From Microbacterium stercoris (GTDB lineage Bacteria > Actinomycetota > Actinomycetes > Actinomycetales > Microbacteriaceae): a DNA stretch of 64,000 nucleotides. Location of the stretch: contig NZ_JAGFOA010000001.1 in NCBI RefSeq assembly GCF_017592545.1, positions 533,587 through 597,586 of the forward strand. Reading direction: 5' to 3'. The notes under the pieces are model-generated. The model worked only from the letters and a program-made list of their open reading frames with translations, did no database searches and was not told the DNA's origin. Position numbers and translations under genes: made by a program. Positions within the stretch are counted from its first letter, which is position 1; each line of letters starts with the position of its first letter. Of the stretch, positions 1 to 7,963 are shown one piece after another.

Positions 1-1095
1 CTCGGAATCCCAGAACGTGTGCCCCTGGTAGCCGGCGCCGGTGAGGCCCTTGCCGGGGATGGATCGCGACTCGAGGCGTGCGGCCGCCTGGCACACGTGG
101 AACAGCGCGAAGCGCACGGCCTGCTGCAGGCGGGGCTCCCCCTCGATGAGCACGTCGGCGCACGCCCAGTACTCATCCAGATACGCCCGTTGGGCGGCGA
201 CGAGCTCGTCCCACCCGATCCCCAGCGCCTCGATGACGGCGGCATCCGCCCGATCACGCAGCTCGGTGGCCGACGGGGAATCCGACCACTCGTGGCCCAC
301 CACCTTGACGATGTCGAGCCGGTCGCCCTCGTTCAGATCCGCTCGGATGGTGGTGCGCGCCAGATCGGCGGATGTCTCCGTCGCGATGACGGGCGGGCCA
401 CCGGTGCAGCGCACCACGTGATCCATCGCGACCGCCACGCCCAGGCGGCTGCGCCGGGTGACGTGCACGAGCGTCGCCCGCGTGCCCAGCAGGTGGTCTC
501 CGAGGCTCTCCAACGGCGCCGCCAGCGCCTCCTTGACGCGCGGATCCGGATGCACCTCGGTCAGGGGCTCGTTTGCGACGATCTCGGACTGGACGGTGAT
601 CGCGCACGGCCCGTCACCCGCACGCACCTCGTAGCGCACCGCCGCGACCGACCGGTGCGTCAGCGACACCAGACGGGTGGACACGATCTCGACCGTGCGT
701 CCCGCAGGAGACGTCCACTCGATCTCCCGGGTCAGCGTGCCCGCACGGAAATCGAGGCGCTGCTCGTGGCGGATCACCCGGCCGTGCCGGATGTCGAAGG
801 GCTCGTCGTCGACGAACAGTCGAAGGATCTTCCCGTCGGGGACGTTGATCACGCTCTGTCCCGCGTCCGGGTAGCCGTATCCGTCCTCGGCGTAGGGCAT
901 GGGATGCCGCTCGAAGAATCCGTTGAGGTAGCTGCCGGGCGTGCGGTGAGGGTCGCCCTCGTCGGGGTTGCCTCGCCACCCCAGATGACCGTTGGACAGC
1001 GAGAACACCGACTCGCGATGCGCGAGGCCGTGCTCGTCGAATCCGCTGAGCCCGAGGCTCCAGGGAGCGACGTCGAAGGGAAGGGGCCGGGTCAT
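1..1095 (-). CDS. Glycoside hydrolase family 65 protein, N-terminal part (runs off left edge)
   Basis: Reading leftward from ATG at 1095, an open frame continues to the window edge (365 codons). The first part, with SNGHLGWRGN and a loop naming a Gly/Tyr-rich FERHPMPYAEDGYGYPD stretch, is the GH65 N-terminal beta-sandwich. The last visible residues, GKGLTGAGYQGHTFWDSE, are the hallmark entry to the GH65 (alpha/alpha)6 catalytic barrel. The catalytic Glu lies beyond the edge. Family members phosphorolyse or hydrolyse maltose, trehalose or kojibiose; which applies here cannot be told. Start is supported by a GAGGAG ribosome site about 7 bases upstream and by a TAGGTT box at 1133-1128. It diverges from the dehydrogenase at 1262. 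No signal peptide, so probably cytoplasmic. A link to otsAB (25 kb) through trehalose is possible but unproven. Confidence 0.88.
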   Translation of the reverse strand, partial: MTRPLPFDVAPWSLGLSGFDEHGLAHRESVFSLSNGHLGWRGNPDEGDPHRTPGSYLNGFFERHPMPYAEDGYGYPDAGQSVINVPDGKILRLFVDDEPFDIRHGRVIRHEQRLDFRAGTLTREIEWTSPAGRTVEIVSTRLVSLTHRSVAAVRYEVRAGDGPCAITVQSEIVANEPLTEVHPDPRVKEALAAPLESLGDHLLGTRATLVHVTRRSRLGVAVAMDHVVRCTGGPPVIATETSADLARTTIRADLNEGDRLDIVKVVGHEWSDSPSATELRDRADAAVIEALGIGWDELVAAQRAYLDEYWACADVLIEGEPRLQQAVRFALFHVCQAAARLESRSIPGKGLTGAGYQGHTFWDSE

Positions 1096-1248
1096 GCGTC
1101 GTCTCCTCGTCGCGGCGTCACACTCGGAACCTAACAAGCCCGACCGATCACGCCACAGCCGCTGACATGACCCCCGCCGTCGTGGTATCGACCCGCGCGT
1201 CCGGCTGCGTGGACACGGGACTCGCGGCGTGGGCGCGCCAGGCGGGCC

Positions 1249-1254
1249 TAGGGT
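1249..1254 (+). promoter_or_regulatory. Leaderless -10 box (TAGGGT)
   Basis: TAGGGT is followed by a 7-base spacer and ATG at 1262, with no Shine-Dalgarno sequence, so transcription probably starts at the start codon. The same 16 bases TAGGGTCGATCGCATG precede and include the start of the LacI gene at 49750. Confidence 0.55.
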
Positions 1255-1261
1255 CGATCGC

Positions 1262-2146
1262 ATGGGTCAGCGCAGGGTCGGTTTCATCGGGCTGGGGATC
1301 ATGGGCGCGCCGATGGCCGCGAACCTCGCGAAGCGCGGTTTCGATGTGGTCGTGTGGGGGCGAAGCCGCACCGCCGTCGAGGACGCCGTGACCGCCGGCG
1401 CTCGTGCGGCCGAGAGCGTCGCCGACCTGTTCGCGCAGGTCGACACGGTCATCCTGATGCTGCGCGACGAGCAGGCGGTCGACGCGGTGCTGGCGCGCGG
1501 CACGGATCAGTTCCCGCACCTTGTCGCCGGACACACGATCGTGCAGATGGGCACGTTCACGACCGCGTTCTCCCGGGCGCTCGCTGATGAGGTCGAGGCC
1601 GTCGGCGGTCAGTACGTCGAGGCACCCGTGTCAGGGTCTCGGGGGCCGGCCGTCGCCGGCACACTCGTGGCGATGATCGCCGGATCCGATGACGCGATCG
1701 CGCGGGTCGAGCCCCTGATCGACGCGATGTGCGGGCAGCGCTTCCGCTGCGGCGCCGTTCCCGAGGCACTCGCCACCAAGCTGGCGGTGAACACGTTCCT
1801 CGTCACGATGGTCACGGGCCTTGCCGAGGCGTTCCATATCGGGGAGCGCACGGGCGTCGACCTCGCGGTCCTGCGCGACGTGCTGGCGGCCGGTCCCATG
1901 GCGTCGGTGGTGTCGCAGGGCAAGGCCCTCAAGCTCACCGAGAGCGACCTCTCGCCGCAGGCGGCGCTGGCCGACGTGCTCAAGAATGCGCGCCTCATCG
2001 AGCGGGCGGCCGAGGCGGCGGGCGCGGCGCATCCGCTCACGAGCGCCAGCCGCTCGCTGTACGAGGACGCCGTCGAGGCCGGATGGGGCGGCCTCGACAT
2101 GATCGGCGTGATCGACGCGCTGCGCGCCCGCGCGGACCGCGGCTGA
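1262..2146 (+). CDS. NAD(P)-dependent 3-hydroxyisobutyrate dehydrogenase-family oxidoreductase
   Basis: 294 aa, typical for the beta-hydroxyacid dehydrogenase family (3-hydroxyisobutyrate, tartronate semialdehyde, glyoxylate reductases). Residues 6-21 carry the Rossmann motif GFIGLGIMGAPMAANL; substrate-binding APVSGSRGPAVAGTL is at about 121-135; the conserved catalytic lysine is K173 in ATKLAVN. The all-helical C-terminal domain follows. ATG at 1262 is preferred over an in-frame ATG at 1229 because it directly precedes the Rossmann strand and has a TAGGGT box 7 bases upstream. It is monocistronic, with a terminator at 2298-2346. Exact substrate unknown. Confidence 0.88.
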   Translation: MGQRRVGFIGLGIMGAPMAANLAKRGFDVVVWGRSRTAVEDAVTAGARAAESVADLFAQVDTVILMLRDEQAVDAVLARGTDQFPHLVAGHTIVQMGTFTTAFSRALADEVEAVGGQYVEAPVSGSRGPAVAGTLVAMIAGSDDAIARVEPLIDAMCGQRFRCGAVPEALATKLAVNTFLVTMVTGLAEAFHIGERTGVDLAVLRDVLAAGPMASVVSQGKALKLTESDLSPQAALADVLKNARLIERAAEAAGAAHPLTSASRSLYEDAVEAGWGGLDMIGVIDALRARADRG

Positions 2147-2297
2147 GCAGGTGCCCCCGCGGCATGGGTAGTTCTCACCCTGTGAGTTCATAGGTCGGCG
2201 TGACACGCTGAATCTGCACGTCGTCGACCGGGGGGTTGGCGTCGCGCCGGCCGTCAGGCCGTTGGGATCGCGCCTCCAGGGGGAGCCCGCGATCCGC

Positions 2298-2346
2298 AAG
2301 CCCGGATCCGAGCGAAGCCACCCGTGCGACGCTCGGACCCGGGCTT
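2298..2346 (+). terminator. Rho-independent-type terminator of the dehydrogenase gene
   Basis: A 17-base arm beginning AAGCCCGG pairs, with one mismatch, with an arm ending CCGGGCTT; loop about 15 bases. The 3' arm runs into TTTATC. It sits between genes at 2146 and 2433. Confidence 0.7.
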
Positions 2347-2432
2347 TATCTCTGCCTGCCACCGCACGCGCCCGTCCGCAACCTCTCCGGCGTGGTTTGC
2401 CCGCGCGTGCTCCGCGGCGGGAGGATAGGCCC

Positions 2433-2927
2433 ATGACCGGGGATGAACCCTCCACTGAGATGCGAGACGAGACGCCCGCCGAGCGCTTCGATCGCAACTG
2501 GAACGACGTGCTGCAGGAGCTGCGCGTCGTGCAGACCGGCACGCAGATCCTCACGGGCTTCCTGCTCGCGCTCGCGTTCCAGCCCACCTTCGTCGATCTC
2601 ACCCGGGGGCAGAAGGTCTTCTACCTGGTCCTCGTAGTGCTCGCCGGTCTCAGCGCGATCATCGCGTTCGCGCCGGTGGCGCTGCATCGGATCCTGTTCG
2701 GGGAGGGCGCCAAGGGCACGATCGTCGCCTACGGCCACGTCGCGCTGGTCACGGCGCTCGCCGTGGTGTCGGTGCTGCTCGTGGGGGTGGTGGGTTTTGT
2801 GTTCGACTTCATGGTGAGCACGGCCGTCGCCGCCGCGGTCGCCGCCTGCCTCGCCGTGATCGTGCTCGCGCTCTGGCTCGTCATCCCGCTGGTGCTCAAG
2901 AGACGGCAGGTGCGACTGACATGGTGA
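2433..2927 (+). CDS. DUF6328-type small membrane protein
   Basis: 164 aa. The N-terminal 40 residues are charged (ETPAERFDRNWNDVLQELRV), followed by the QTGTQILTGFLLALAFQP segment recognisable from actinobacterial DUF6328 proteins, then four hydrophobic membrane-spanning segments between about residues 40 and 155. Function unknown. Start is set by a GGAGG ribosome site 8 bases upstream; longer in-frame starts lack one. Its stop overlaps the nitrilase-family gene by 7 bases, so the two are translated from one mRNA. Confidence 0.75.
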   Translation: MTGDEPSTEMRDETPAERFDRNWNDVLQELRVVQTGTQILTGFLLALAFQPTFVDLTRGQKVFYLVLVVLAGLSAIIAFAPVALHRILFGEGAKGTIVAYGHVALVTALAVVSVLLVGVVGFVFDFMVSTAVAAAVAACLAVIVLALWLVIPLVLKRRQVRLTW

Positions 2928-3745
2928 CGACCGGATCCGGATCCCGCGCCCTCGGCATCGCCGTCGCCCAGTTCGCGCCGACGGCCGACGCGTCAGCGAA
3001 CCTCGCCGAGATCGACCGCCTCGCCCGGCGCGCCGTCGCGCGCGGGGCGTCGGTCGTCGTGTTCCCCGAGTACTCCAGCTATTTCGTCGACCCCTTCGAC
3101 ACGACACTGGCTTCGAACGCGCAGCCGCTCGACGGTTCCTTCGTGCAGACCCTCGCGGCGCTCGCCGGCGAACTGGGCGTGCATCTCGTGGCCGGTCTGC
3201 TCGAGAAGGCCGAGAGCGGATCGCGCGTGCGCAACACGGTCGTCGCCGTGGACGGATCCGGAGTCGTCGCGTCGTACCGCAAGCAGCATCTGTACGACGC
3301 CTTCGGCCAGCGGGAGTCCGACTGGGTCGAGCCGGGTGAGCTCACGCCGCCGCAGACCTTCCAGATCGCCGGCCTCACGTTCGGGCTGATGACCTGCTAC
3401 GACCTCCGCTTCCCCGAGGTCGCTCGCGCGCTCGCAGACGCCGGGGCCGACGTGGCGCTGGTGCCAGCCGAGTGGGTGCGCGGCCCGCTGAAGGAGCACG
3501 CCTGGGCCACGCTGCTCGCCGCACGCGCCATCGAGAACACGATGTACGTCGCGGCCGCGGATCACCCGCCCACTCTGGGGGTGGGCCACTCGGCCGTCAT
3601 CGATCCCCTCGGCGTCACGGTCGCACAGATCGGCACCGGCACCGACGTCGCCGTGGCGTGGGCGGACCACGACACGATCGCCAACGTGCGCCGGGTGAAC
3701 CCCGCGCTGGAGCTGCGCCGCTATCGCGTGCTGCCTCGCGACTGA
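2921..3745 (+). CDS. Carbon-nitrogen hydrolase (nitrilase superfamily amidase)
   Basis: 274 aa, full length for a single-domain C-N hydrolase. The catalytic triad is visible: E50 in FPEYSS, K121 in YRKQHLYD, and C159 in MTCYDLRFPE. The YDLRFPE context matches the omega-amidase / deaminated-glutathione amidase branch, which hydrolyses a terminal amide to acid plus ammonia in the cytoplasm. Substrate not determined. The gene starts inside the end of the membrane-protein gene (ATG at 2921) and converges on the aminotransferase gene at 3787; an amidase next to an aminotransferase resembles the omega-amidase pathway (transaminate an amide amino acid, then release ammonia), which is an inference. 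Confidence 0.88.
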   Translation: MVTTGSGSRALGIAVAQFAPTADASANLAEIDRLARRAVARGASVVVFPEYSSYFVDPFDTTLASNAQPLDGSFVQTLAALAGELGVHLVAGLLEKAESGSRVRNTVVAVDGSGVVASYRKQHLYDAFGQRESDWVEPGELTPPQTFQIAGLTFGLMTCYDLRFPEVARALADAGADVALVPAEWVRGPLKEHAWATLLAARAIENTMYVAAADHPPTLGVGHSAVIDPLGVTVAQIGTGTDVAVAWADHDTIANVRRVNPALELRRYRVLPRD

Positions 3746-3786
3746 CGTTGTGCGCGGCGACCGCCCAGCGGGCCGCGCGACCGATG

Positions 3787-4986
3787 TCAGCGCAGAGTGC
3801 GGAGCCGCTTCACCGCCTCGTCGAGCACCTCGACCCGCTTGCAGGCCGCGAAGCGGACGAGCGTCGCGTATTCGGCGCGACGGGCGGGGGAGACGAACGC
3901 CGTGATCGGGATCCCGACCACGCCGGCCTCGGCGAGCGGACCGCGGCAGAACTCGTCGGCATCGGTCGCGCCCAGCGAGGCGGCGTCCGCCACCGTGAAG
4001 TACGAGCCGCGCGGCTCGGAGACGGCCAGTCCGGCGGCACGCAGTCCGGTGCCCAGCAGATCCTTCTTGTGCGCCATGTCGGCGCGCACGCCGGCGAAGA
4101 ACGTGTCCGGGAGTCGCAGCCCCACGGCGATCGCGGGCTGGAACGGCGACCCGTTCACATAGGTGAGGTACTGCTTGACCGTCAGCGCGGCCGTGACCAG
4201 CTCCGCGGGACCGGTGAACCAGCCGATCTTCCACCCGGTCGTGCGGAACGTCTTTCCGGCCGACGAGATCGTCAGCGTGCGCTCCCATCCGCCCGGCAGG
4301 GTGGCCACGGGGGTGTGCGCGACGCCGAACGTGAGGTGCTCGTAGACCTCGTCGGTGACGATGATCGCGTTGTGCATGTGCGCGAGACGGATGACCTCCT
4401 CGAGCACGGCGCGCTCCAGCACCGCACCGGTGGGGTTGTGCGGGTTGTTGACCAGGATGATCCGGGTGCGCTCGTTCACGACGGAGGCGAGCTCGTCGAG
4501 ATCCGGCTGGAAGTCGGGAAAGCGCAGCGGCACGGTGCGCAGCGTGGCGCCCGACAGCGCGACGCAGGCGGCGTACGAGTCGTAGTAGGGCTCGAAGACG
4601 ACCACCTCGTCGTCCGCACCCTCCACGAACGCGAGGAGCGCCGCGGCGAGCGCCTCGGTCGCCCCGGCGGTGACCACCACCTGGGTCGCGGGGTCGATGT
4701 CGAGGCCGTAGAAGCGGTGCTGATGCTCGCAGATCGCCTCCCGCAGATCGAGGATCCCGAGGCCGGGCGGGTACTGGTTCGCCCCGGTGGCGATGGCCTC
4801 GCGGGCGGCTTCGAGAACCTCCGCGGGCCCGTCCTCATCGGGGAATCCCTGGCCCAGATTGAGGGCTCCGGTGCGCATGGCCAGGGCGCTCATCTCTGCG
4901 AAGATGGTGCTCGCGACCGATCCGTCGGCGCGGAGGAGGCCCGCGCCCGCTGCGGTGCGGCGCCAGCCGCCGGGGATGTTCTGCAT
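3787..4986 (-). CDS. Class I/II PLP-dependent aminotransferase (kynurenine/methionine/DapC-like)
   Basis: 399 aa fold-type I aminotransferase. Seen: LNLGQGFPDEDGP near residue 43, the NPHNPTG motif at about 181, D212/Y215 in TDEVYEHLTFG, PLP-binding K245 in SSAGKTFRTTGW, and a C-terminal FAACKRVEVLDEAVKRL. The GQGFPD and NPHNPTG combination fits the group that includes kynurenine-oxoglutarate, glutamine/methionine and succinyldiaminopimelate aminotransferases. It may recycle methionine via ketomethiobutyrate together with the amidase at 2921, but this is inference. A leaderless TAGCCT box lies 6 bases before the ATG. Diverges from the HtrA gene. Confidence 0.87.
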   Translation of the reverse strand: MQNIPGGWRRTAAGAGLLRADGSVASTIFAEMSALAMRTGALNLGQGFPDEDGPAEVLEAAREAIATGANQYPPGLGILDLREAICEHQHRFYGLDIDPATQVVVTAGATEALAAALLAFVEGADDEVVVFEPYYDSYAACVALSGATLRTVPLRFPDFQPDLDELASVVNERTRIILVNNPHNPTGAVLERAVLEEVIRLAHMHNAIIVTDEVYEHLTFGVAHTPVATLPGGWERTLTISSAGKTFRTTGWKIGWFTGPAELVTAALTVKQYLTYVNGSPFQPAIAVGLRLPDTFFAGVRADMAHKKDLLGTGLRAAGLAVSEPRGSYFTVADAASLGATDADEFCRGPLAEAGVVGIPITAFVSPARRAEYATLVRFAACKRVEVLDEAVKRLRTLR

Positions 4987-4992
4987 TCCGTC

Positions 4993-4998
4993 AGGCTA
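4993..4998 (-). promoter_or_regulatory. Leaderless -10 box (TAGCCT)
   Basis: On the minus strand TAGCCT is followed by 6 bases and ATG at 4986. No ribosome site is visible. Confidence 0.55.
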
Positions 4999-5094
4999 GC
5001 CGCGTCACGAAGTCACAATTCAGGCTTACCGTCGTCATAGGAAGCACAAAGGATGCGGCGCGACGCTGTAAGGGCTTTGGAAGAAGGAGCAGCG

Positions 5095-6654
5095 ATGAAC
5101 ACCGAGCGTTCCGACGAGAACAGCGTCCAGCCTGAGGGCGCCTCCGCCGACAGCACGACCCCGCAGACCGCGGCGGAGCACAATGCTCCGTCCGACCTGC
5201 CCATTCCGCCGCGCCCGCCGCTGCCGCCGTCGGCGGCGCAGGCGCCGCAGCACCCGGGCGCCCAGCAGTTCGCTGCTCCCGGCCCGCACGCCTCCTACGG
5301 GCAGGCGCCGCAGCAGCCGCACCACGTCTACACGGGCGAGGGATTCGGACGGGGCGCGCACCACGGCGCGCCGGCGGATCACCAGCCCACAACGCCGATG
5401 TACGGAGCCACGCAGCCCCTGCCGCACACGTGGAACGGGCAGGATGCCGCGCAGAAGGCGCCGCGCAAGAAGGGCGCGGGCAAGGTCGCCGCGCTTCTCG
5501 TGGCAGCCGCGCTGGTCGGCGGCACCGCGGGTGTGGGCAGCTCGGCGCTGTGGGATCAGCTGTCGGGACCGGCCGGGTCGCCCAGCGCCGCTTCCGGGCC
5601 CTCGAGCATCACCGTGAACAACCCGGGCTCGGTCAACGAGGCCACCGCGATCGCCACCCAGGTGCTCCCCAGCGTCGTGACGATCGACGTGAGCGGCGAC
5701 AACCAGGCGGGATCCGGATCCGGAGCCATCCTCACCGAGGACGGCTACGTCGTCACGAACACGCACGTGGTCACGCTCGGCGGCTCCACCGCCGACCCGC
5801 AGATCCGCGTCACGACGTCGGACGGGCGCATCTTCAGCGCGGAGGTCGTCGGCACCGACCCCACGTACGACCTCGCGGTCATCAAGCTGCAGGACGCATC
5901 CGGCCTCACCCCGATCGAGTTCGCCGACTCGTCGAAGCTCAACGTGGGCGACACGACCGCCGCCGTCGGCGCTCCGCTGGGGCTCTCCAACACGGTGACC
6001 ACCGGAATCGTGAGCGCGCTCAACCGCAGCATCGAGATCGCGTCGTCGGCCGCGCCCGACTCGGGCGACCAGGCCCAGCCGGATCCGGATGACCAGAACG
6101 GCCCCTTCCGCTTCGACAACGGCCAGCCGCAGCAGCAGGGCACGCCGAGCCAGTCGATCTCGATCGCCGTCATCCAGACCGACGCGGCCATCAACCACGG
6201 CAACTCGGGTGGAGCCCTGGTCGACGCCAAGGGACGTCTGATCGGCATCAACGTCGCCATCGCGTCGTCGGGCGGAAGCGAGGAGTCCGGATCCATCGGG
6301 GTCGGCTTCGCGATCCCGTCGAACATCGTGCAGCGCATCACCGACGAGCTCAAGGAGAACGGCGAGGCCACGCACGGCCTGCTGGGCGCGAGCGTGCAGC
6401 CGTCGATCGCCGATGAGGACGCCACCGTCGCGGGCGCGCTGATCGCCGAGGTCACCGACGGCGGCGCCGCCGAGGCCGCCGGCCTCGAGAAGGGCGACAT
6501 CATCACGAAGTTCAACGGCGTGCCGATCTCCAACGCGGTCGACCTCACCGCGCAGGTGCGTGCGGTCGCGGGTGGGAGCGACGCCACGGTCACCTACGTG
6601 CGCGACGGCCGGAGCCGCGATGTCGAGGTGACGCTGGGCCAGCTCACCCAGTAA
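5095..6654 (+). CDS. HtrA/DegP-like membrane-anchored serine protease with PDZ domain
   Basis: 519 aa. Residues 1-120 are Pro/Gln-rich and disordered, probably cytoplasmic; one transmembrane segment follows at about 130-150 (KVAALLVAAALVGGTAG). The trypsin-like domain has the full triad: H224 in NTHVV, D259 in YDLAVIKL, S371 in NHGNSGGALV. A single PDZ domain follows at about 420-515. The topology is that of actinobacterial PepD/HtrA proteases, which degrade or sense misfolded envelope proteins outside the membrane. A poorly conserved loop at 325-355 is rich in D/Q/P. Start at 5095 is chosen for the AAGGAGC ribosome site; an in-frame ATG at 5053 lacks one. The terminator overlaps the next gene's start (see 6674-6709). 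Confidence 0.93.
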   Translation: MNTERSDENSVQPEGASADSTTPQTAAEHNAPSDLPIPPRPPLPPSAAQAPQHPGAQQFAAPGPHASYGQAPQQPHHVYTGEGFGRGAHHGAPADHQPTTPMYGATQPLPHTWNGQDAAQKAPRKKGAGKVAALLVAAALVGGTAGVGSSALWDQLSGPAGSPSAASGPSSITVNNPGSVNEATAIATQVLPSVVTIDVSGDNQAGSGSGAILTEDGYVVTNTHVVTLGGSTADPQIRVTTSDGRIFSAEVVGTDPTYDLAVIKLQDASGLTPIEFADSSKLNVGDTTAAVGAPLGLSNTVTTGIVSALNRSIEIASSAAPDSGDQAQPDPDDQNGPFRFDNGQPQQQGTPSQSISIAVIQTDAAINHGNSGGALVDAKGRLIGINVAIASSGGSEESGSIGVGFAIPSNIVQRITDELKENGEATHGLLGASVQPSIADEDATVAGALIAEVTDGGAAEAAGLEKGDIITKFNGVPISNAVDLTAQVRAVAGGSDATVTYVRDGRSRDVEVTLGQLTQ

Positions 6655-6673
6655 CCGCGTCCCGCAGGGCGCA

Positions 6674-6709
6674 GGAGGCCACCCCGTCTAGGCTGACGGG
6701 GTGGCCTCC
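6674..6709 (+). terminator. Hairpin nested with the next gene's -10 box and start codon
   Basis: Arms GGAGGCCACCCCGTC (6674-6688) and GACGGGGTGGCCTCC (6695-6709) are perfectly complementary over 15 bases; the 6-base loop is TAGGCT, the -10 box of the gene starting with GTG at 6701. A short pyrimidine run (TTCTC) follows. It lies 19 bases after the protease stop, so it is probably that gene's terminator, and it would hide the GTG in read-through RNA. Confidence 0.75.
6689..6694 (+). promoter_or_regulatory. Leaderless -10 box (TAGGCT) inside hairpin loop
   Basis: TAGGCT, then 6 bases, then GTG at 6701. It forms the whole loop of the inverted repeat at 6674-6709. Confidence 0.55.
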
Positions 6710-7963
6710 TTCTCGTTCCGCGCGGGCAATGCGCGGAAGATCGCGCGGCTGCCGCTGTACGCGCTCGGTCGTCTCGTCACCGCTGTCGTGCCGCGCGGCG
6801 AGCGCTGGGTCTTCGGCTGCGGCGCGGGCATCGGCGACGGGCCGCTCGAGGTCTGGCGTGTCGCGCACGCGCACGGGCATGACGCGATGTGGCTGACCGA
6901 CGACCCCGCCGAGCAGGCTGAGGCCCGCCGGCTCGGAATCCCCACGAAGGCGAAGTCGTCGCTCGCGGGATTCTGGGCGACGGCCCGGGCGGGCGTGATC
7001 GTGGTCGCGTACGGCCTCGGCGACGTGAACCCCTACGCCCTCAGCGGTCGTGTGGTCATCGCGCAGCTGTGGCACGGCATCCCGCTCAAGCGCATCGGGC
7101 TGGATGCGCCCGAGACGCTGCGCAGCCCCGTTCCGTTCGCGACCGATCTGGTCAGCCGTGCGCTCGGCATCCTGTACCGGATGTCCAACCGCCGCATCGA
7201 CGTGCTGCCCGCCGCATCGCACCTCGTGCGTGCACGGCTCGAGACCGCGTTCGGTGTGCCCGACGACCGCATCGTCGTGACCGGAGAGCCGCGCGTCGAC
7301 GTGCTCTCCCGCGGCACCGCGGAGGAGCGACGGCGCGACGCTCGTGGCCTTCTGCAGCGGCTCATCCCCGATCTGTCCGACAGCTCCGCGCTGATCCTCT
7401 ACGCCCCGACCTGGCGCGACGGCGATGCGGATCCGGCCGTGCCGTCCGATGACGACTGGCGGGCCATCGACGAGGTGCTTCGGCGTCGAGACGCCGTGCT
7501 GCTCGTGCGTTCGCACCGCCTCGGGGCCGGCGAGTACGCGCCGCCGGCTGACGTGACGCGGGTGCGCGAGCTCGGAGCCGACGTGCTCGGCGACATCACG
7601 CCCGCCCTGTCGGGGCTCGACGCGCTCGTCACCGACTACTCGTCGCTCGCCTACGACACCGCTCTCGTGCCGCTTCCCGTGCTGTACCTGGCACCCGACG
7701 TCGCCGAGTACTCGCGGCGACGCGGCTTCTACGGCGCCTACCGCGACATCGCGGGTGACGACGCGGCCTCGACCTGGGGTGAGCTCGTGCCGCAGCTCGA
7801 TGCGCTGCTCGGCGACCCCGAGGTCGTGGCGCACAGAACAGAGCGCGCTCGCCGTGTGAGCGATCACGTGCACGCATTCCGTGACGGCCGCGCCGCTCAG
7901 CGCGTCTACGCGGTCATCTCTGCGCGCGCGAGCGCGTCCCCTCGACGGAAGGCGAGTCGATGA
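6701..7963 (+). CDS. CDP-glycerol glycerophosphotransferase-family protein (1 of 3)
   Basis: 420 aa. Family hallmarks in order: QLWHGIPLKRIG near residue 125, EPRVDVL near 200, YAPTWRDG near 235, and TDYSSLAYD near 310. Proteins of this family (TagB/TagF-like) transfer polyol phosphate from a CDP-activated donor onto a wall polymer at the inner membrane face. There is no transmembrane segment; binding is presumably peripheral via the basic N-terminus. GTG start at 6701 follows a TAGGCT box by 6 bases. The last 4 bases overlap the next paralogue (ATGA), so the two are co-translated. The precise polymer in this organism is unknown. Confidence 0.88.
   Translation: MASFSFRAGNARKIARLPLYALGRLVTAVVPRGERWVFGCGAGIGDGPLEVWRVAHAHGHDAMWLTDDPAEQAEARRLGIPTKAKSSLAGFWATARAGVIVVAYGLGDVNPYALSGRVVIAQLWHGIPLKRIGLDAPETLRSPVPFATDLVSRALGILYRMSNRRIDVLPAASHLVRARLETAFGVPDDRIVVTGEPRVDVLSRGTAEERRRDARGLLQRLIPDLSDSSALILYAPTWRDGDADPAVPSDDDWRAIDEVLRRRDAVLLVRSHRLGAGEYAPPADVTRVRELGADVLGDITPALSGLDALVTDYSSLAYDTALVPLPVLYLAPDVAEYSRRRGFYGAYRDIAGDDAASTWGELVPQLDALLGDPEVVAHRTERARRVSDHVHAFRDGRAAQRVYAVISARASASPRRKASR

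Noticed and set aside
19..1134. Long plus-strand open frame of 371 codons
   Set aside because: It is the antisense of the GH65 gene, whose minus-strand product has clear family motifs; such frames are common at this GC content.
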